A DNA stretch of 64,000 bases from Medicago truncatula. Lineage: Eukaryota > Streptophyta > Magnoliopsida > Fabales > Fabaceae. A program made the position numbers and the translations under genes. Numbering within the stretch: position 1 is the first letter of the stretch; each line of letters opens with the position of its first letter. The stretch lies in NCBI RefSeq assembly GCF_003473485.1, contig NC_053042.1, positions 56,135,762 through 56,199,761 on the forward strand, read 5' to 3'. Below, piece by piece: positions 19,865 through 33,200 of this stretch. Below the pieces are notes generated by a model. That model was given only the letters and a program-made list of their open reading frames with translations. It was not told where the DNA came from and ran no database searches.

Positions 19865-22800
19865 TCAAGTTTCAAGCCATGTTAAGGTTCCCAAAATTAA
19901 ATACTTGCTTGGAAGTTCTCCAGCAGATGGTGTAAGGTATGTTATCTTCTTTCTGTAATATAGAAATCAAGTTAGAAATGCAACATCATGTAAAAATTCT
20001 CCTCCATAAACAACATAACAAAATCTAACAATACCAACCTCTGAATGTCAATGTCTGTTACATAGATAAAGCCAGCAACATTGCTGCAACATAAAAATGT
20101 GACACATTAAGATACAATGGTAGGAAATTGGGGATGGGAAAGAGTTACATAATACTTTTCGCTGCCAATCAACAAAGTATAATAACAATCAACAAAGCCA
20201 CCTAAATAAGGTTAGGGTCAAGCTAACTAGTGTCCAAGGGGCACTTGTTAGCATTTTCCTTGGTTATATTATTTTCTGTCTAATTTTAAAAATTCCATAA
20301 AACAGTTTTCGTATCTTTGAGATTTTTTATCCATTACACGTCAAATCTATAACCTTGATATAGCATCACATCTCACAAACGGCCTCGTTTGCACAGGATT
20401 TTCTTTTGAAGGACAAAGGAGGTAAGTTCAAACAACAAAAATGATTAAACTAAGTCTTTAAGAAAAATCTTAGAAGCCATTTCTGTCACTTTTATTTCTT
20501 AATAAATTAATATATGTTCTCAAAAGAAAAATACAAATCTCTCCTTCCATATCAACCTACTTGCAACAGCGCACATTGCTAAGTAATCTCAGCTCCCTGA
20601 CCAACTGTTTTTAACTAATCAACAGAGGTTACCTCATGGGCCAATACACTTGTTCTTTTCTTTGTTGGCCTACACTTGACATTATGAAGTGTGATACTTC
20701 CGAAGCAACAACAAATAATATAGGGATCAAACACTATCATCGGGCTGTATAAAAAATTAAACCTTAAACGAGTATTAAGATTTGGATAATTAATTGCTCG
20801 ATCCAAATCATAGTTACCTTGAAATGATCTCATCAGGTTCCTTGGCAAATGAGACAGCAAGGACTGCATGGAGCAAATCTCGATTTATATTCACAGCTAC
20901 AACTCTCGTTGGATCTGCAGCAGGTTCTGCTCCAATTGGCAACGCTGAGCGTGGAGCTTGTGGCCCACCACCAACTCGATAAACAAACAAGTCACCAAAA
21001 TTTGAAATATTCGAATGAGGAGAAAGATCATTTGTAAGACCATAAAAGTATTCCTGCGTCAAAATCAAATAGCAGCAATTTTAATTAGAGTTACAAAATA
21101 GTTGGAACAGGCAAGACAATTAAGTGAATGTTAGGAATGCCCAAGGAGCAGGGAGAAAAAAATAAAAAAAAAACTAACCCAAAGGCCAAAGCTACAAGCA
21201 AAATATCCAGAAGCAATCTTTGGGCAATGCAGTTTTATATCCAAACAAATATGTGCTTACAAGTTACAAGGTTTTTAACAGTGCTGATAAATGCAAAGGA
21301 TCCTACTATTTTCAAAAGAACTATTTCCCTTCACTAAAATTTTATGTTTTTTTGGTTACAATTTTCTAATACACAACCCAATACTTAATTCTACCTATTT
21401 CTCATAGAAAAATCATTCTTTTCTCATTAACTGCAATTAACTGCTTGGCTAAGCCAGAACAATTAACATTTAATATGTTGAAGTGGAATCATGGGATTAT
21501 GAGGTCACGGGTTCCAGTCGTGTAATAGGCCTTTTGCAAATGCTATGTAAGTTTTTTTTACAATAGAACCTCAATGGGCTCAAACCTTCCCTAAACCCCA
21601 CCGTGGTTACCACTTGCCCATTTAACTAACATTTAACAATCAAAGTCCTCTAAAATGAAAAAAAAAAAAAAAAGAAGACAAATGAGATTTTTTCAACATG
21701 CAGAAAATATTGAAAAGTGGAAAAGTAGGATTACCCTTATCCTATTACTTCTGGACCTCTGACGGAACTTCACAGGCCTAGATACAACTCCACCCGACCT
21801 CTGAAGTTTCACAACATCTACTTTAGGCTCACCCTTAAGCACGTCTCTGAGCAAACTGCACAGTTTTTCCTATAAGGAGTTCAAACGGAAAGCCTGAGAC
21901 TGAGTTTACAAAAAATTATAATATACAGAGCACCTCCCAAGGAAGATTCATTTATTTTGAGTGAAAAATCAAGGTATTAGTTATGGGGAAGTGTGATGCA
22001 TAGTAGATAAGGCTACCATCTACCTGGCCCAAAACCAAAACAACATTGGCCTTGAATGTACGGATTGCATGCAATAGCATCTGCAATAAAATACAACCAA
22101 AAGAACGAGTAAGAGATGGGAGAAAAAGACCACCATAATCAAGATCTAGTAATCAGAATTAGCAGTACATTCTGTGTTTCAGCAGTGTTCAATTCAACAA
22201 TAATTTAAGGTTCAAAAGGTTAATTACATCATAGCCCAGTCCTTCTATCCATCCCATGGTATTTAACACCATTCCAGCAGCTCTGGACTCAGCATTGCCA
22301 GCAAATTGTCTCTCCAGTATCCCCGCGAGCTCCTTGACAAGCACTTTATACAATTCTACATTATTACTGAAAAAAAGAATTATTTGGTGATTGTATTTTC
22401 ATTTCCTTCGGTGTGCTGTTAATGATTTTTTATAACTTCAAATGAATGTGTGTTCATGTGATTTTGCCAATTAATAGTTGAAAATATGATAGGAATTACA
22501 GCTCTAATTACCTTGGAGATGTGTGTCCATAAAAGTAAACAAGAGGCATTTCAAGAGGAATTCCCTCCACCGGATCGATGGGCATTTCAATTGGAGTGGC
22601 AGCAATGCATCCAGGAACTGTTATAGACCCTTGGCCAATATCCAAGTCAACAAAGGTGGGCTTCCAACCTTGTTTAGCTGCCCAACTAAGAAGCATCCTT
22701 GACAAGGTAGTCTTTCCAGAATCTGAAGGTCCAACAACAATCACCCTAGGACCCTGACCAATCAAATCATTTGATACTTAATTCACATACTACAACAAGC

Positions 22801-23600
22801 TATACATCATACACCTCAAAGGAATCACAAATTTCATTCTTCCAAACACAGCAATTTATAATAAACGCTCAAATTTTGAAACCCGTAATAATAATAATAA
22901 TAATAATAAACCATAAAAAATAAAACTTCAAAAAGATATACCTACAGTGCAAAATAAAAGCCATACACGAAAAAACAATCAGCACCAACACATACATGAA
23001 GCATCCAATCTCCTAATCACAAAACACGATAAAATTACCTGAGATAATACAGAGTCGTCTGAAGGTGATTTCTTAGCGCGATCTCTTCTTCCTTCTAAAA
23101 TAGCATGCACATTTACATAACTAACCATTGGTGTCTGCAATTCAAAAAAAAAAAAAAAAAGAAGTTGCAATATCCTCCCTCCATGAGTGGGTTTGATAGA
23201 AAGATTGAAAGCAATAATCTCAAAGTGATTTACCTCATCCGCAGTATAACCAGTTTCAGGAGTACCATCCATTTCAATGGTAGCACCATACCAAGTAAAA
23301 ACCTAACATGAAGAAAATGATATGTTAATGAATCTAGCAGAAAATATGAAAATTGTTATAAAAGAGGATGGAAGGGAATAGAAGAGTTACGGCGAACTTG
23401 AGTCTAGGAGGAAAATTGAGCCAGATTTCAGGTGGAAGCTCGGTACCAAAAATCTCAGCGTTTCCATTAAGGAGTCGAAGACGAAGAGGTGAGTCGGAGA
23501 CTTCAATTCTCAATTCGCATTCTTTTTCCAATTTCACTTGCTTAATTGTCGGTGTCGAATTTGAACTAGTAACAGCGGGACCTGCACCGCCATACGCCAT
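19865..23600 (-). CDS. CLP1: CLP1 homologue, pre-mRNA cleavage/polyadenylation factor (RNA 5'-kinase family)
   Basis: Ten coding exons: 23391-23600, 23234-23302, 23039-23134, 22512-22753, 22228-22366, 22024-22080, 21735-21869, 20818-21053, 20039-20083, 19865-19952. The total of 1317 nt gives 438 aa, the normal length. The N-terminal domain shows LRIEVSDSPLRLRLLNGNAE and ELPPEIWLNFPPRLKFA. The Walker A loop is GPSDSGKTTLS (about residues 133-143). A Walker B-type DLDIGQG and the IPLEMPLVYFYGHTSP block follow. The C-terminal domain includes EYFYGLTNDLSPHSN and ends GTLTWLET. CLP1 bridges cleavage factors in 3'-end processing in the nucleus; whether the plant protein keeps kinase activity cannot be read here, though the P-loop lysine is present. 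The start is the first ATG, giving MAYGGAGPA. Confidence 0.95.
20220..20268. mobile_element. MITE fragment with GGCACTTGTTAGC palindrome
   Basis: 'ggtcaagctaactagtgtcc' and 'aaggggcacttgttagc' form the subterminal palindrome of the family seen at 519-695. Only one end is recognisable. Lies in the last part of the CLP1 gene, in the intron between exons 8 and 9. Confidence 0.4.
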
Positions 23601-24592
23601 TTTGAACGGGTGAGAATGTGAAAGACTAGGGTTTGTGGAGGCGGCGGAGATAGGGAATGGAAAAAGGTTCTGTTGAAAGTAATAGATAAGTAGGAGAATG
23701 ATAGGGCTTCGCGGAAGTGCGACGGGCCACGACGGTGGAGCTTTTGGTTCCCGACAACAGATGTGAAGCTTTTAGTTGAGAAGCGCAAAGATTTTATACC
23801 AATTCAATTTTGTTTGAGTACCAAAGAACTCCATATTTTTTTACTTCTTTTTTTATACTCCGTACCCTTGCCCTAAAATCCACCTTAAAAAGAAAATATA
23901 GGACAAAACATTTTTTTAGTTAAATAACTTATAGATTTAATAAATAATTTTATCAGTTTTGACATGTCAATTACCTCCAATTCTTTTATATTATTGATAT
24001 TATGTTTTGTTATTTCATTTAAATATTTAAAAAAAATTATATTTGTCTTTTTGAATTTAATTTTTGGTTCTTTTTCAATGTTATGGTACTAATATTGTAA
24101 GTTTTAAAAGTTTGATAGAAATTTAAGCTTCGATCTTATATAATCTCATCTCATACATATGCATCCGATTCTCAAGTGAAAAAAAAAAATATTGTAATAT
24201 GAAATTTAACCGGGGTGAATAAAACATAATAAATACTATTCAAATTAAACATAAACTTAGATATTTGATCTATAATTTAATTTTTAATTTAGAATATTAC
24301 GTTTTATTCAGAACTTAAGTGATGCAAATAATAATTAGAAAATGATAAAATTAAACGTATCATTAATTTTAAATTAAAAAAAAAAATTGAATATAAGAAA
24401 TGTCATGAAGTCATGCATTTCAACCAATCAATTGTACATACACATTGCACCACCAATATATCTTGTAAAATAATATATTTCATCTCATTTTTCATATCTT
24501 AAATATGATTGTAGGAGTCATGCATGTCAGGTAAAAATTAATATTATATATGTTAAAAATATAAAACGGTTGTAAATCATGAATAACTCATT
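23601..24592. other. CLP1 upstream region and AT-rich intergenic DNA
   Basis: 23601-23790 would contain the CLP1 5' UTR and promoter. The remainder is AT-rich, and I see no gene in it. Confidence 0.5.
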
Positions 24593-24950
24593 CAGTGACG
24601 GATTTTGAGTTAATTTGTTGGGGGTGCCAAACTTTTATGGAATATATATTAACTGGTTTAAAGTATTATCAATAATTAATTGCTGGCCAAGTGGTATAAA
24701 ATGTTTTAAAAGAACAAGAGGAAGTGGGTTTGAATCCCCTCAAAATGTTTTTTTTTTAAATACAATATGCTATAATAGAAGATTAAACAAGTAAAAAAAA
24801 GATGGCAAAGTGTTGAACTATAACAATTCACGGTTCCTCTTTCCACTGCAGCAGCTCAATTCAAATTGATATTATACTCCTAATATAGTATATAAGGAAA
24901 CTTTGGGGGATACCATGACACTTGCCTGCCCCCAAAGAGATCCGCCCCTG
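24593..24950. mobile_element. hAT-type MITE, 358 bp, with exact 8-bp target duplication
   Basis: Ends CAGTGACGGATTTTG and GAGATCCGCCCCTG are imperfect inverted repeats of a CAGGGGCGGATC-type terminus. AACTCATT is repeated exactly at 24585-24592 and 24951-24958; 8 bp is the hAT hallmark. Internally it carries a tRNA-like module: TGGCCAAGTGGTATAAAATG (A-box-like, about 24684), GGGTTTGAATCCCC (B-box-like, about 24725) and a T-run. No coding capacity. Confidence 0.85.
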
Positions 24951-25671
24951 AACTCATTAATGGTTCCTTGATGAATGTGTTCCTATACCTAACCAATTTG
25001 ACTTGAATCGAGGTGCGTGAGAACAATGTAATCCCCTTATTCTTTCATGCTCTATCAATCATTTTTCTAAATTCATTGTACAAACTATAATTTTCCAATG
25101 TTATTTTTGTGTTGGAAGACCTCAGAAAATGGTTTTCAAAAAATGACAGGATTCATATATCCTCTTTATGTTTCGCGATTAATAATCTCAGGCAATAATC
25201 GAAACCCATTTTGGATTATTTCACACAGACGAACTCTCACATACCTATGTCTAATTGCAATTGCCCTGATCTATGTAGTTATAGAGCTATGCATGTTGCT
25301 TGCAACTATTAGAGTGAAGATCAAATCATTCAACTCTTGAGTGGTCTGAATAAGTAATTTTCTATAGTTAAAACTCAAGTTTTGTTCATTGATTCTCTTT
25401 CCTATATCAACAAAGTTTACTATCTGGTTGTTCAATAAGAGATCAACAATGCAATACTTAGTTCTCATAATTTCAATGTAATCTTTTTTTCATTGATTCT
25501 CTTCATGATTCTAGTGTATTGATTAATACTTATGAATACATTCTTTCTCATTTTTCATGTGTTAAAGTTCGCTCAAATATTTGAGACTAAAATCACGAAC
25601 AACTCATGATTGCATTGTTTTAATTATTTGCTACTTTTGACTAATTTATTAATAGATGTGTTATTAAAAAA
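24951..25671. other. Intergenic DNA, no gene recognised
   Basis: Short overlapping open frames around 25100-25470 have no recognisable domain, and no splice-linked extension was found. Confidence 0.5.
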
Positions 25672-26056
25672 AGCTTAAATAAGTCTTTCGCCCATGCAAA
25701 TATAGGTCATTTGACTTTTCGTCCATGAAGTTATCAATCATTCCAATCTGCCACTGCAAATATTAATATTTGACTTCTGGTCATAAGTAGGTTTTTTTGT
25801 TGAGGTGGGTTGTCATTAGTGACGTGGTGCCCATGTGACAAATGATGATTGAATGAGGTAGTTGGCTTAAATAGGTATTTCGTCCCTGCAAAAATAGGTC
25901 ATTTGAATTTTCATCCCTAAAGTTACTAATCAGATGTAATTATGACCATTTTTCAAATGATTAATAGTTGCAGTGGCAGATTGGAAGGATTAATAACTTT
26001 ATGGACGAAAATTTAAATAACTTATATTTGCATGGACAAAAAACTATTTAAACCTT
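25672..26056. mobile_element. Composite TIR element with a duplicated left end
   Basis: Left end AGCTTAAATAAGTC...CCATGCAAATATAGGTCATTTG and right end (inverse) AAGGTTTAAATAG...CCATGCAAATATAAG are inverted over about 90 bp. A second left-end copy in direct orientation begins near 25863 (GGCTTAAATAGGTATTTCGT). Style is that of Mutator-like MITEs. No coding region. Confidence 0.65.
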
Positions 26057-26917
26057 AAAAAAAAAATTAACACTCTTGAACATAGTGAAAGTTAGATGTC
26101 GCTTTCACACTATATATATATTTTTTTTTTAGGGAACACACTCTATAAATATGTTAATAGTCCTTTTATTACTCTAAGTAATTGATTGTATGAGCAGGAC
26201 GAAGTCCTAACCTTAGCGATTTATCTTCGATAAAGGAGGCAACAATAACTCGTTATTATTTTTTAGTCCAATGACTCATTATTATTGTTGTAAACACTTC
26301 TCGATTTATAAGATATTTACTGCAAATAAAAATGAACAGTCGAATCATATATATATTTTTCCCGTTGGGATGGATTAAAAAGATTTAGATATCAAGGACA
26401 ACACAATCAACCGATGGCAATCGTGGTTCGTGGCAGACAGGACGAGCATAGATACCAAATTTAAATTGATTGAATAACCATTACATGACAATCAACCGAT
26501 GGTAATTTGTAATGGTATTCTAAAAGGATGCAACATAGTTTTGATCAAGTTCAAAGACCATACGACAATTTTCCTACATATGTGGCATGGTAAATAAAGT
26601 GGTTAAAGGAAAAAATACATATAAAACTTATCCCAATGTCAAATTCAATGGCAAACCATGGTCAAACATCCACTATCTAAAAAATATAATTGTGGTGAAC
26701 ACGGGTAGATGTCAACCAAATAGCTAGTCGTACAAAGTACAATTTTCCCTTCAACTCAACAATATGAACAAGATGTCATGGATAATTGTGGCCGACTAAG
26801 TTCAAACATTCATGAAGATTTACTCCCTTAATAATAAGGTGATGGATGACATGGATAATATAACTATGCGAACAATACCATTTTAAGTTGTAATTCAATC
26901 CACGAGGTAGTTATTTA

Positions 26918-27280
26918 CCGTGGCGGATCTTGAAATATTTTTTTGAGGGTGTTAGAATTGTATGAAATATATATTAAGTTGTTTGAAGAAAAGGATATAA
27001 TTGTTAACTAGTCCAATGGTTTGTTTTGCTTGAATGCAGAGCAGGGGTGCCAGTTTGAATCCCTATAAGAGCCATTTTTTTTTAACAAAATAGTAAAAAT
27101 TGAACAGAAATATAAAAGAAAGCAGTTGGAAGGGTCGAACACGCGACCTCTAAGGGAAAAACAAACATCATTTCTACTGCGCCTACTGAGTACTAGTGTA
27201 TAGATTATGCCTAATCTAATATATATAGAAAACTTGGGGGTACCATGATTGTCAGGGGTCCCTGGAAAGATCCGCCCCTG
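26918..27280. mobile_element. hAT-type MITE, 363 bp, relative of 24593-24950
   Basis: Ends CCGTGGCGGATCTTG and AAAGATCCGCCCCTG. Flanks GTTATTTA (26910-26917) and GTTACTTA (27281-27288) match at seven of eight positions. Internally a plus-strand B-box-like CAGTTTGAATCCC (about 27052) is followed by a T-run, and a second tRNA-like block on the minus strand carries GCGTGTTCGACCC (about 27134-27146). The termini and overall layout match the copy 2.3 kb upstream. Confidence 0.8.
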
Positions 27281-29180
27281 GTTACTTATATTAGTGATGT
27301 TAGCCATGATCTTACATGATATAATATGATAGATAGTCATTCAAAAACATGGTAAACAATGTTAGCATAAGTTGCTTAGTTATTCTAAGTGTATAACTAC
27401 TCATCGCAAAGATTATTCAAGATACATCACATCAAACAAGTCTTTACACCTTTTTTTTTTTTATCATTCCTTTATCATTTTCTTTTACTTTTTTTTTTAT
27501 GCATTCTTAGGTGGTAGTTCATCCTTCAAAACTAAACGCTCTTTATAGCAGTATATGAACCCACATCTAAGAAACAAAGCCCTTTCTCAACACAATCACT
27601 TGACAAAAAAGGGAATCATCGTCTCACGTGAAAATAAACCCACATATCATCTTATAAATTGAGGAATCGATAAATCAACCAAGTTATTATGACATCGGAT
27701 AATCACACAACCATTTGGCAGCATCGAATTTTGCACGACAACAACAAATGGCATGCCCAATGAGACCATGAAGGTGAACACCCTATTCACATTTTTGGTA
27801 CCACAACAAATGCAAGCATGTGTTAAGGCATAACCCTTTACCATAGGTTCAACCAAATGTTGTTTAGGCAGAACTTTTATCACAAGTTCAACCAAATTAT
27901 ATTCAAGCAAGGTTTTCACCAAAGATGTCGCCGAATATGTTTGCTACTACCTGTCTTGAGGGGAAAATGGCGTCGAAAGACATGGTTGACAATGCATTAG
28001 AACAAAGTGGAAGGTCGTTAGTCATGTCAAATGTTCTGACTTATGGCGCAACTTTGCATGCCCTCAATCAATAATATGTTCTTTATAAGGATTTGGACTC
28101 TGGTATGCATACACGACTACTTGATGGTTATATGATGTGTTCTTTATAAGAGATCGAAACCTTGAAATAATTTTCCACCAACCTTATTTCATCAACCATT
28201 TTATTAGCATGTCGTAGATTTGCCACCTTACGGTGATGTGGGTTCGAATTCTCCTTACGGGATTTTGTATGGAATGACTAATAATAATGAAAGAAAGCAA
28301 TCATGAAATAATATTCCACCTTTTTCGAGTAACCATTCATTGAGCTCAAAATGAAAATATTGACGGTTATGCAAGAGAGCAACCACGGATACTATCCATC
28401 CTTTACGCGCTAATCAGCCGATGATTTGAAATTTGACAAACATGCATACTAAAATGTTCTTCAAGGGGAAACAATGCCATACAATAGGGGCCAACTCCCT
28501 TAACAAGTGTGGATAGATTGATTGTCCCTAAGTCGATTTACCCTAACATGATAGTTGAGGTTATGAATAGGTACTTTAGTCAGGTCTATGTCTAGAAAAC
28601 CACATCCACAATATACCATTGCCGAATGAGCTTCAGACAAGGGGCCGGCCTACCATTGATGAATATGAAAAAGCTAAACACAATGAATACAATATATTGC
28701 AATGGTTTCCTTGCACCCAATACCCATAAGCTTGCTAGAGATAAACTACTCAGTACTGATCATTGGTCACCAAGTATTTTAAAAGGGTCATCAAGTATTT
28801 TAAAAGAGTCATCTTTGTACCATTAATATTAAATGTCTAAGCTCTTTAATTATTTTTTGAAGAAGAAAAAGCATGAAAAAACTAATTTTTTCAAAATATT
28901 TAAAAAACGACCAGAACAGAACAGTATCCGTTACAATTCACTTTAATTTGGGACCTATTTGAATTTGATCCCACATATATTTTTTCTTTAATACAATAAT
29001 CAAAAGAATAATTAATAAGGTAATGTAATGTAAGTAATCCAGTAGTTTGTAGGCCATGAGGTGTGTGATGATCGAATCCAACAACAACAGCAACGCTCCA
29101 GTACCGCATATTCCGCGCGGCATAGAAACCTTTTTCAAACTTTTTCTCTGACCATAATACCCTTCTCCTTTTGCTAAAAT
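27281..29180. other. Gene-poor stretch without a supported feature
   Basis: Scattered short frames (for example 27647-27922 minus and 28626-28826 plus) lack motifs I can recognise. No LTRs or TIRs were found. It may hold highly decayed sequence. Confidence 0.4.
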
Positions 29181-29660
29181 TCCCACACAAAAACTAACCG
29201 GTAAAGAAACACAACACAACTTCACTACACTACACAGTCACTCGTTCGTTCAAATCAATCATTTCTGCTTCAAATCATTCAATTCAATTCATATCTCTCT
29301 CTTTATGGTAAGTTATTAATTTTCTGATTTGAATTCTATTTTTCAATTTCAATTTTTGAATAAACTGCAACTGAAATCAGTTACTACTTAATTTCAAGTC
29401 AAACCTTTCTCTTCCTTTTTTATTCTTAGACTAATCACTTTTTTAAACAATTTATTAACCATTTTAAATCTTCATTTCATGCTTTTCTTCTTCTTCTTCT
29501 TCTTGAACTGTTTCAATTTCAAGTTTTTTTTTCTTTCTTTTTCTGACCGTTAAAAACCTTGTGAGTCACGCTCTCTTTATCTTTTAATCTCTCTCTAGCT
29601 TCAATTGGATATTTTTCTTTGACCATTTTCCTTTTCTTGGATTTGTTTATTGTTTTCTAG

Positions 29661-29708
29661 GAAAATTGATAAAGGGAAATTGCAAGAGACAAAATCGAAT
29701 CCAAAAAG
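29661..29708 (+). other. 5'-UTR exon of the coiled-coil gene
   Basis: A 48-nt segment between TTTTCTAG and AAG|GTAACA fits an internal 5'-UTR exon. The preceding leader ends at 29307 (CTTTATG|GTAAGTT) and the next exon starts at 30092 (CTGTCACAG|GTTTGG). Joining 29307 to 29661 would create a minimal uORF, ATG GAA AAT TGA. Confidence 0.55.
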
Positions 29709-30155
29709 GTAACATTTTTCTTGCACCCTTGATTCCACGTTTTGATATGTAATTTAGCTTATCCCTTTTTTTTCTGTGTTAATCAATTAGAAAGAAATTG
29801 GATTGTTTTAACTTTAAATTTTGGGGTTTCTGCAGTTGTAATTTTGATGACCCTTTTAGAATTTTAATGAAATATTTGATCTTGATTAGTTTCTTTGATA
29901 GTTTCTCTGATGTAGTAGCCTGTGGAGTTAATTAAACCATGTTCATTTTACTCGTAGATTCTGCGAATAATCTTTAGGCATAACACAGCCTTTTCATTCA
30001 TTGCACTTGTTAGTTTAATTAGTTTGTGCTGTGCTAGTTTGCGTAATCCTATTTTGTCTTGATGGGTTTTTTGTTTTCTTTTCTGTCACAGGTTTGGTGA
30101 TACCTGAGCTATTTTCAGTTTAGGTCCTTCATTCCTTCGAAATCTGGACACTTTA

Positions 30156-30230
30156 ATGAGCTTGTGGCAGCGGTTAGAGACAACACTGAACTATGAAGAA
30201 GCTATTCTTTTTCAGATCATCTGCATCTAG
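30156..30230 (+). promoter_or_regulatory. Upstream ORF overlapping the main start codon
   Basis: ATG at 30156 opens a 24-codon frame (MSLWQRLETTLNYEEAILFQ, then four more residues) that ends at TAG 30228-30230. This is 35 nt past the main ATG at 30193 and in a different frame. Ribosomes starting here would miss the main start, so it could repress translation. It lies in the same exon as the main ATG, so splicing does not remove it. Confidence 0.55.
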
Positions 30231-33200
30231 CGGTGGAAGCAATAATTCGGCTCCTCCAAAGTCAACTAATGAGCAATTGTCTTGGGAGGTTTTTTCAGAT
30301 AGTGGAGTGAATAATCAAGCTCATGGCAAAATTGAGGACAAGGGCTTCTTCTCCAAATCTAGAAAGCAAGTTGCTGATAACCAAAGTTCAAGTGCTGGTC
30401 CAAACCTTAGAAGGAGCAGGTCAATGTCCTCGGCTTCCTTCCAGGTCAAAGATCCAACTAGATCTCCTACAAGTAGCATTGCTAGTGATCCGTATCATCA
30501 ATTTGAGCATTCGTTGGGGTAAGACCCGATAATCTAACTTTGAAACTGATGTTTATAATACCTTGTATTAGTTACATTTTGCACATATTAACTTTGGCTG
30601 TACTTTCTGTGGTATATGCATCAGTCGCCAGACTCAAAATTCTAAAATGCGGGACAAGCCAACACAATCTGCAGTGTCTGCTGTCAAAAATTCCCAGAGG
30701 TGCGAGAAACCTGCTAGTAGTTCTTCAAGATCCCATCATGAGTCATCTGGGAACTCTACTTGTTCTAGCAACGTTTCAAGCATGGTTGTGGATCGTTACA
30801 TTGATGGGGAACAACAGCTAGAGGAAAGTAGACCCAGGAGCAGTTCACAGAGGAATGGCAGTAGACATGGAAATCCTTGCATGAATCTTCCACCAAAAGT
30901 TCAACATACAACACCTAATTCGCCAACTAATGGAGTCAAAGACAAACCTAGGGCTCATTCATTTAGAGAAACTAAAGTTAGCCGTCTTCGTTCCTCATCC
31001 CAAGATTGGACAGACAATGGGTATGGGCATGAATCTCCAAGGACTCTTGCAAAAAATGTCATTGAGAGGCTTTCTCAAACTTGTGATATTTCTAAAAGGA
31101 GTTCAAATAATTTTTCTGTTGATAATCCAATCACAATCGAAGATATCTATGCTAGATCAATGAATGGACGATACGAATCTGATTTTGATGATGCTCCACC
31201 GAAAAGCTATTCATTGGAAGAACCATATAGAATGTCCAATGGATATCATGACATGGACGGTAATTGCAGGGGTTTAAGCTATGATGAACCTGAAGAGGAT
31301 CTTGATGCAGAATTAATGAGAAGATCAAAGGAAGCTGAGGACAGAGTTATTCTTCTTTCAAAGAAATTGGAACATGAAAACTTTTTTCCTGACTATGGTT
31401 ATGACGTGACAACACTGATTCAGACAATCAGAAACCTAGCCGAGGAGAAAATTAGCTTGGCTCTAGAAGTTTCAACCCATATAAGGTCCCAAATTGCTGA
31501 CAGAGCATCTGCCAAGGAAGAACTTAATCGTGTAAAGACAGAACTGGAGATTCGGATTCAAAGACTAGAAAAAGAAAAGAATGAGATGCAGTCAGCATTG
31601 GAGAAGGAATTGGACAGGAGGTCAAGTGACTGGTCATTTAAACTTGAGAAGTACCAGTCAGAAGAGCAAAGGCTTCGCGAACGAATTAGAGAGCTTGCTG
31701 AACAGAATGTATCACTTCAAAGAGAAGTGTCCTCTTTTAGTGAGAGGGAAACAGAAAGCAAAAGTGTAATGACACATACTGACCAACAGCTCAAGGTGTT
31801 GACTAGTAAGGCAGAAAAAATGAAAGGGGAGATTCTGGGTTTGCAGCAAAACCTCTCAGAACTACAAGACAGATGCAAGATAGCTGAAGAAAACAGGGAC
31901 TGCCTTCGAAGAAATTTTGAAGAGAAGGAGAAGGAGTGCAAAGATTTGCACAAGTCTGTAGCAAGATTACAAAGAACTTGCAGTGAGCAAGAGAAGACAA
32001 TAATAGGATTACGAGATGGGTTTAGTGAGGACCTTAATAAGAACCAGTCTGTGGAGAGCATCGATAAGCACATCAAGAAAATGCAGATGGAGTTGATGAG
32101 GTTAACGGGTATAGAATCAGTCTTGAGAAGGGAGTTGGAATCACACAAGTTTGAGGAGGACTCTCTTCGCCAAGAAAATATAACTCTGTTAAACCGGTTG
32201 AAAGGTGATAGCAAAGAATGCATTGTTGCTACTTATAAACTAGACAAAGAACTATGCGCCCGGATCTGCTGCCTTCAGAATCAAGGCCTAACTATGCTAA
32301 ATGAAAGCACATACTTGTGTTCAAAGTTACTGGAACTCGTTAAAGAGAATGGACAGATTATTGGAAATGGTTTAGCTGGACAATTTGTTGTTGAATCTGA
32401 AACCAAAATTCATGGACTCAAAAGTGGAACTGAGGGGTTAACAAGGAGTTTGCAGATGATGCCTTCTTTGTTGAAAGAAAAGTCAAATTTATTGACTATA
32501 GACGATGATATGTTAGCAAAATTGAATAATCAGTCGTCAGAGGTGTGTTTCTTCTATAAACTTTTCTTTAATTGAATTTTAGAGGAATAAACATTTTAAA
32601 TGCTCTATTCTGCTATTGTCGCTAAACTTTCTTTAAAATCATTATTATCTTTTTTGTTGAAATTCTCTTGATGTGTGCATCATGTTGTTTCTTGTATAGG
32701 AAATTTTAACAATTGAGCTTAAAGCGGAACGTTTGGTAACAAGTTTATTAAAAGAGAAGTTGTACTCTAAAGAGCTCCAAGTTGAGCAGATACAAGCTGA
32801 ACTTGCTACAGCAGTAAGGGGAAATGACATACTTAGATCTGAGGTGCAAAACACGTATGACAACCTTTCAACTGCGTCTCACGAGTTGAAGAACCTTGAA
32901 CTTCAGGTCTGTCACCAACATTGAAATTTATTGATTATAAAGCATAAACCTATTCCGTGCATTGTTAGAAAAGGATATTTTCCTATAAAAGTGCATATAT
33001 GGGTAGGTACATATATATAGAGTGCACAACCATAAGTCTCGATATATATGAATAAAATTTCATTATAAAAAGTAATAACCACCAGCAGATCATTGAAATT
33101 CACTTAAACTATATAACTAGCAGCATGATTTAGAGTGATTTGGCATTACTAGTAAACAAAATGAGCGAGTATTCTTAATTTGCATCATCGCTTCATTGAT

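Noticed and set aside
27647-27922. 91-aa minus-strand frame with a vaguely PPR-like composition
   Set aside because: No PPR motif spacing and no continuation either side; treated as unassigned intergenic DNA.
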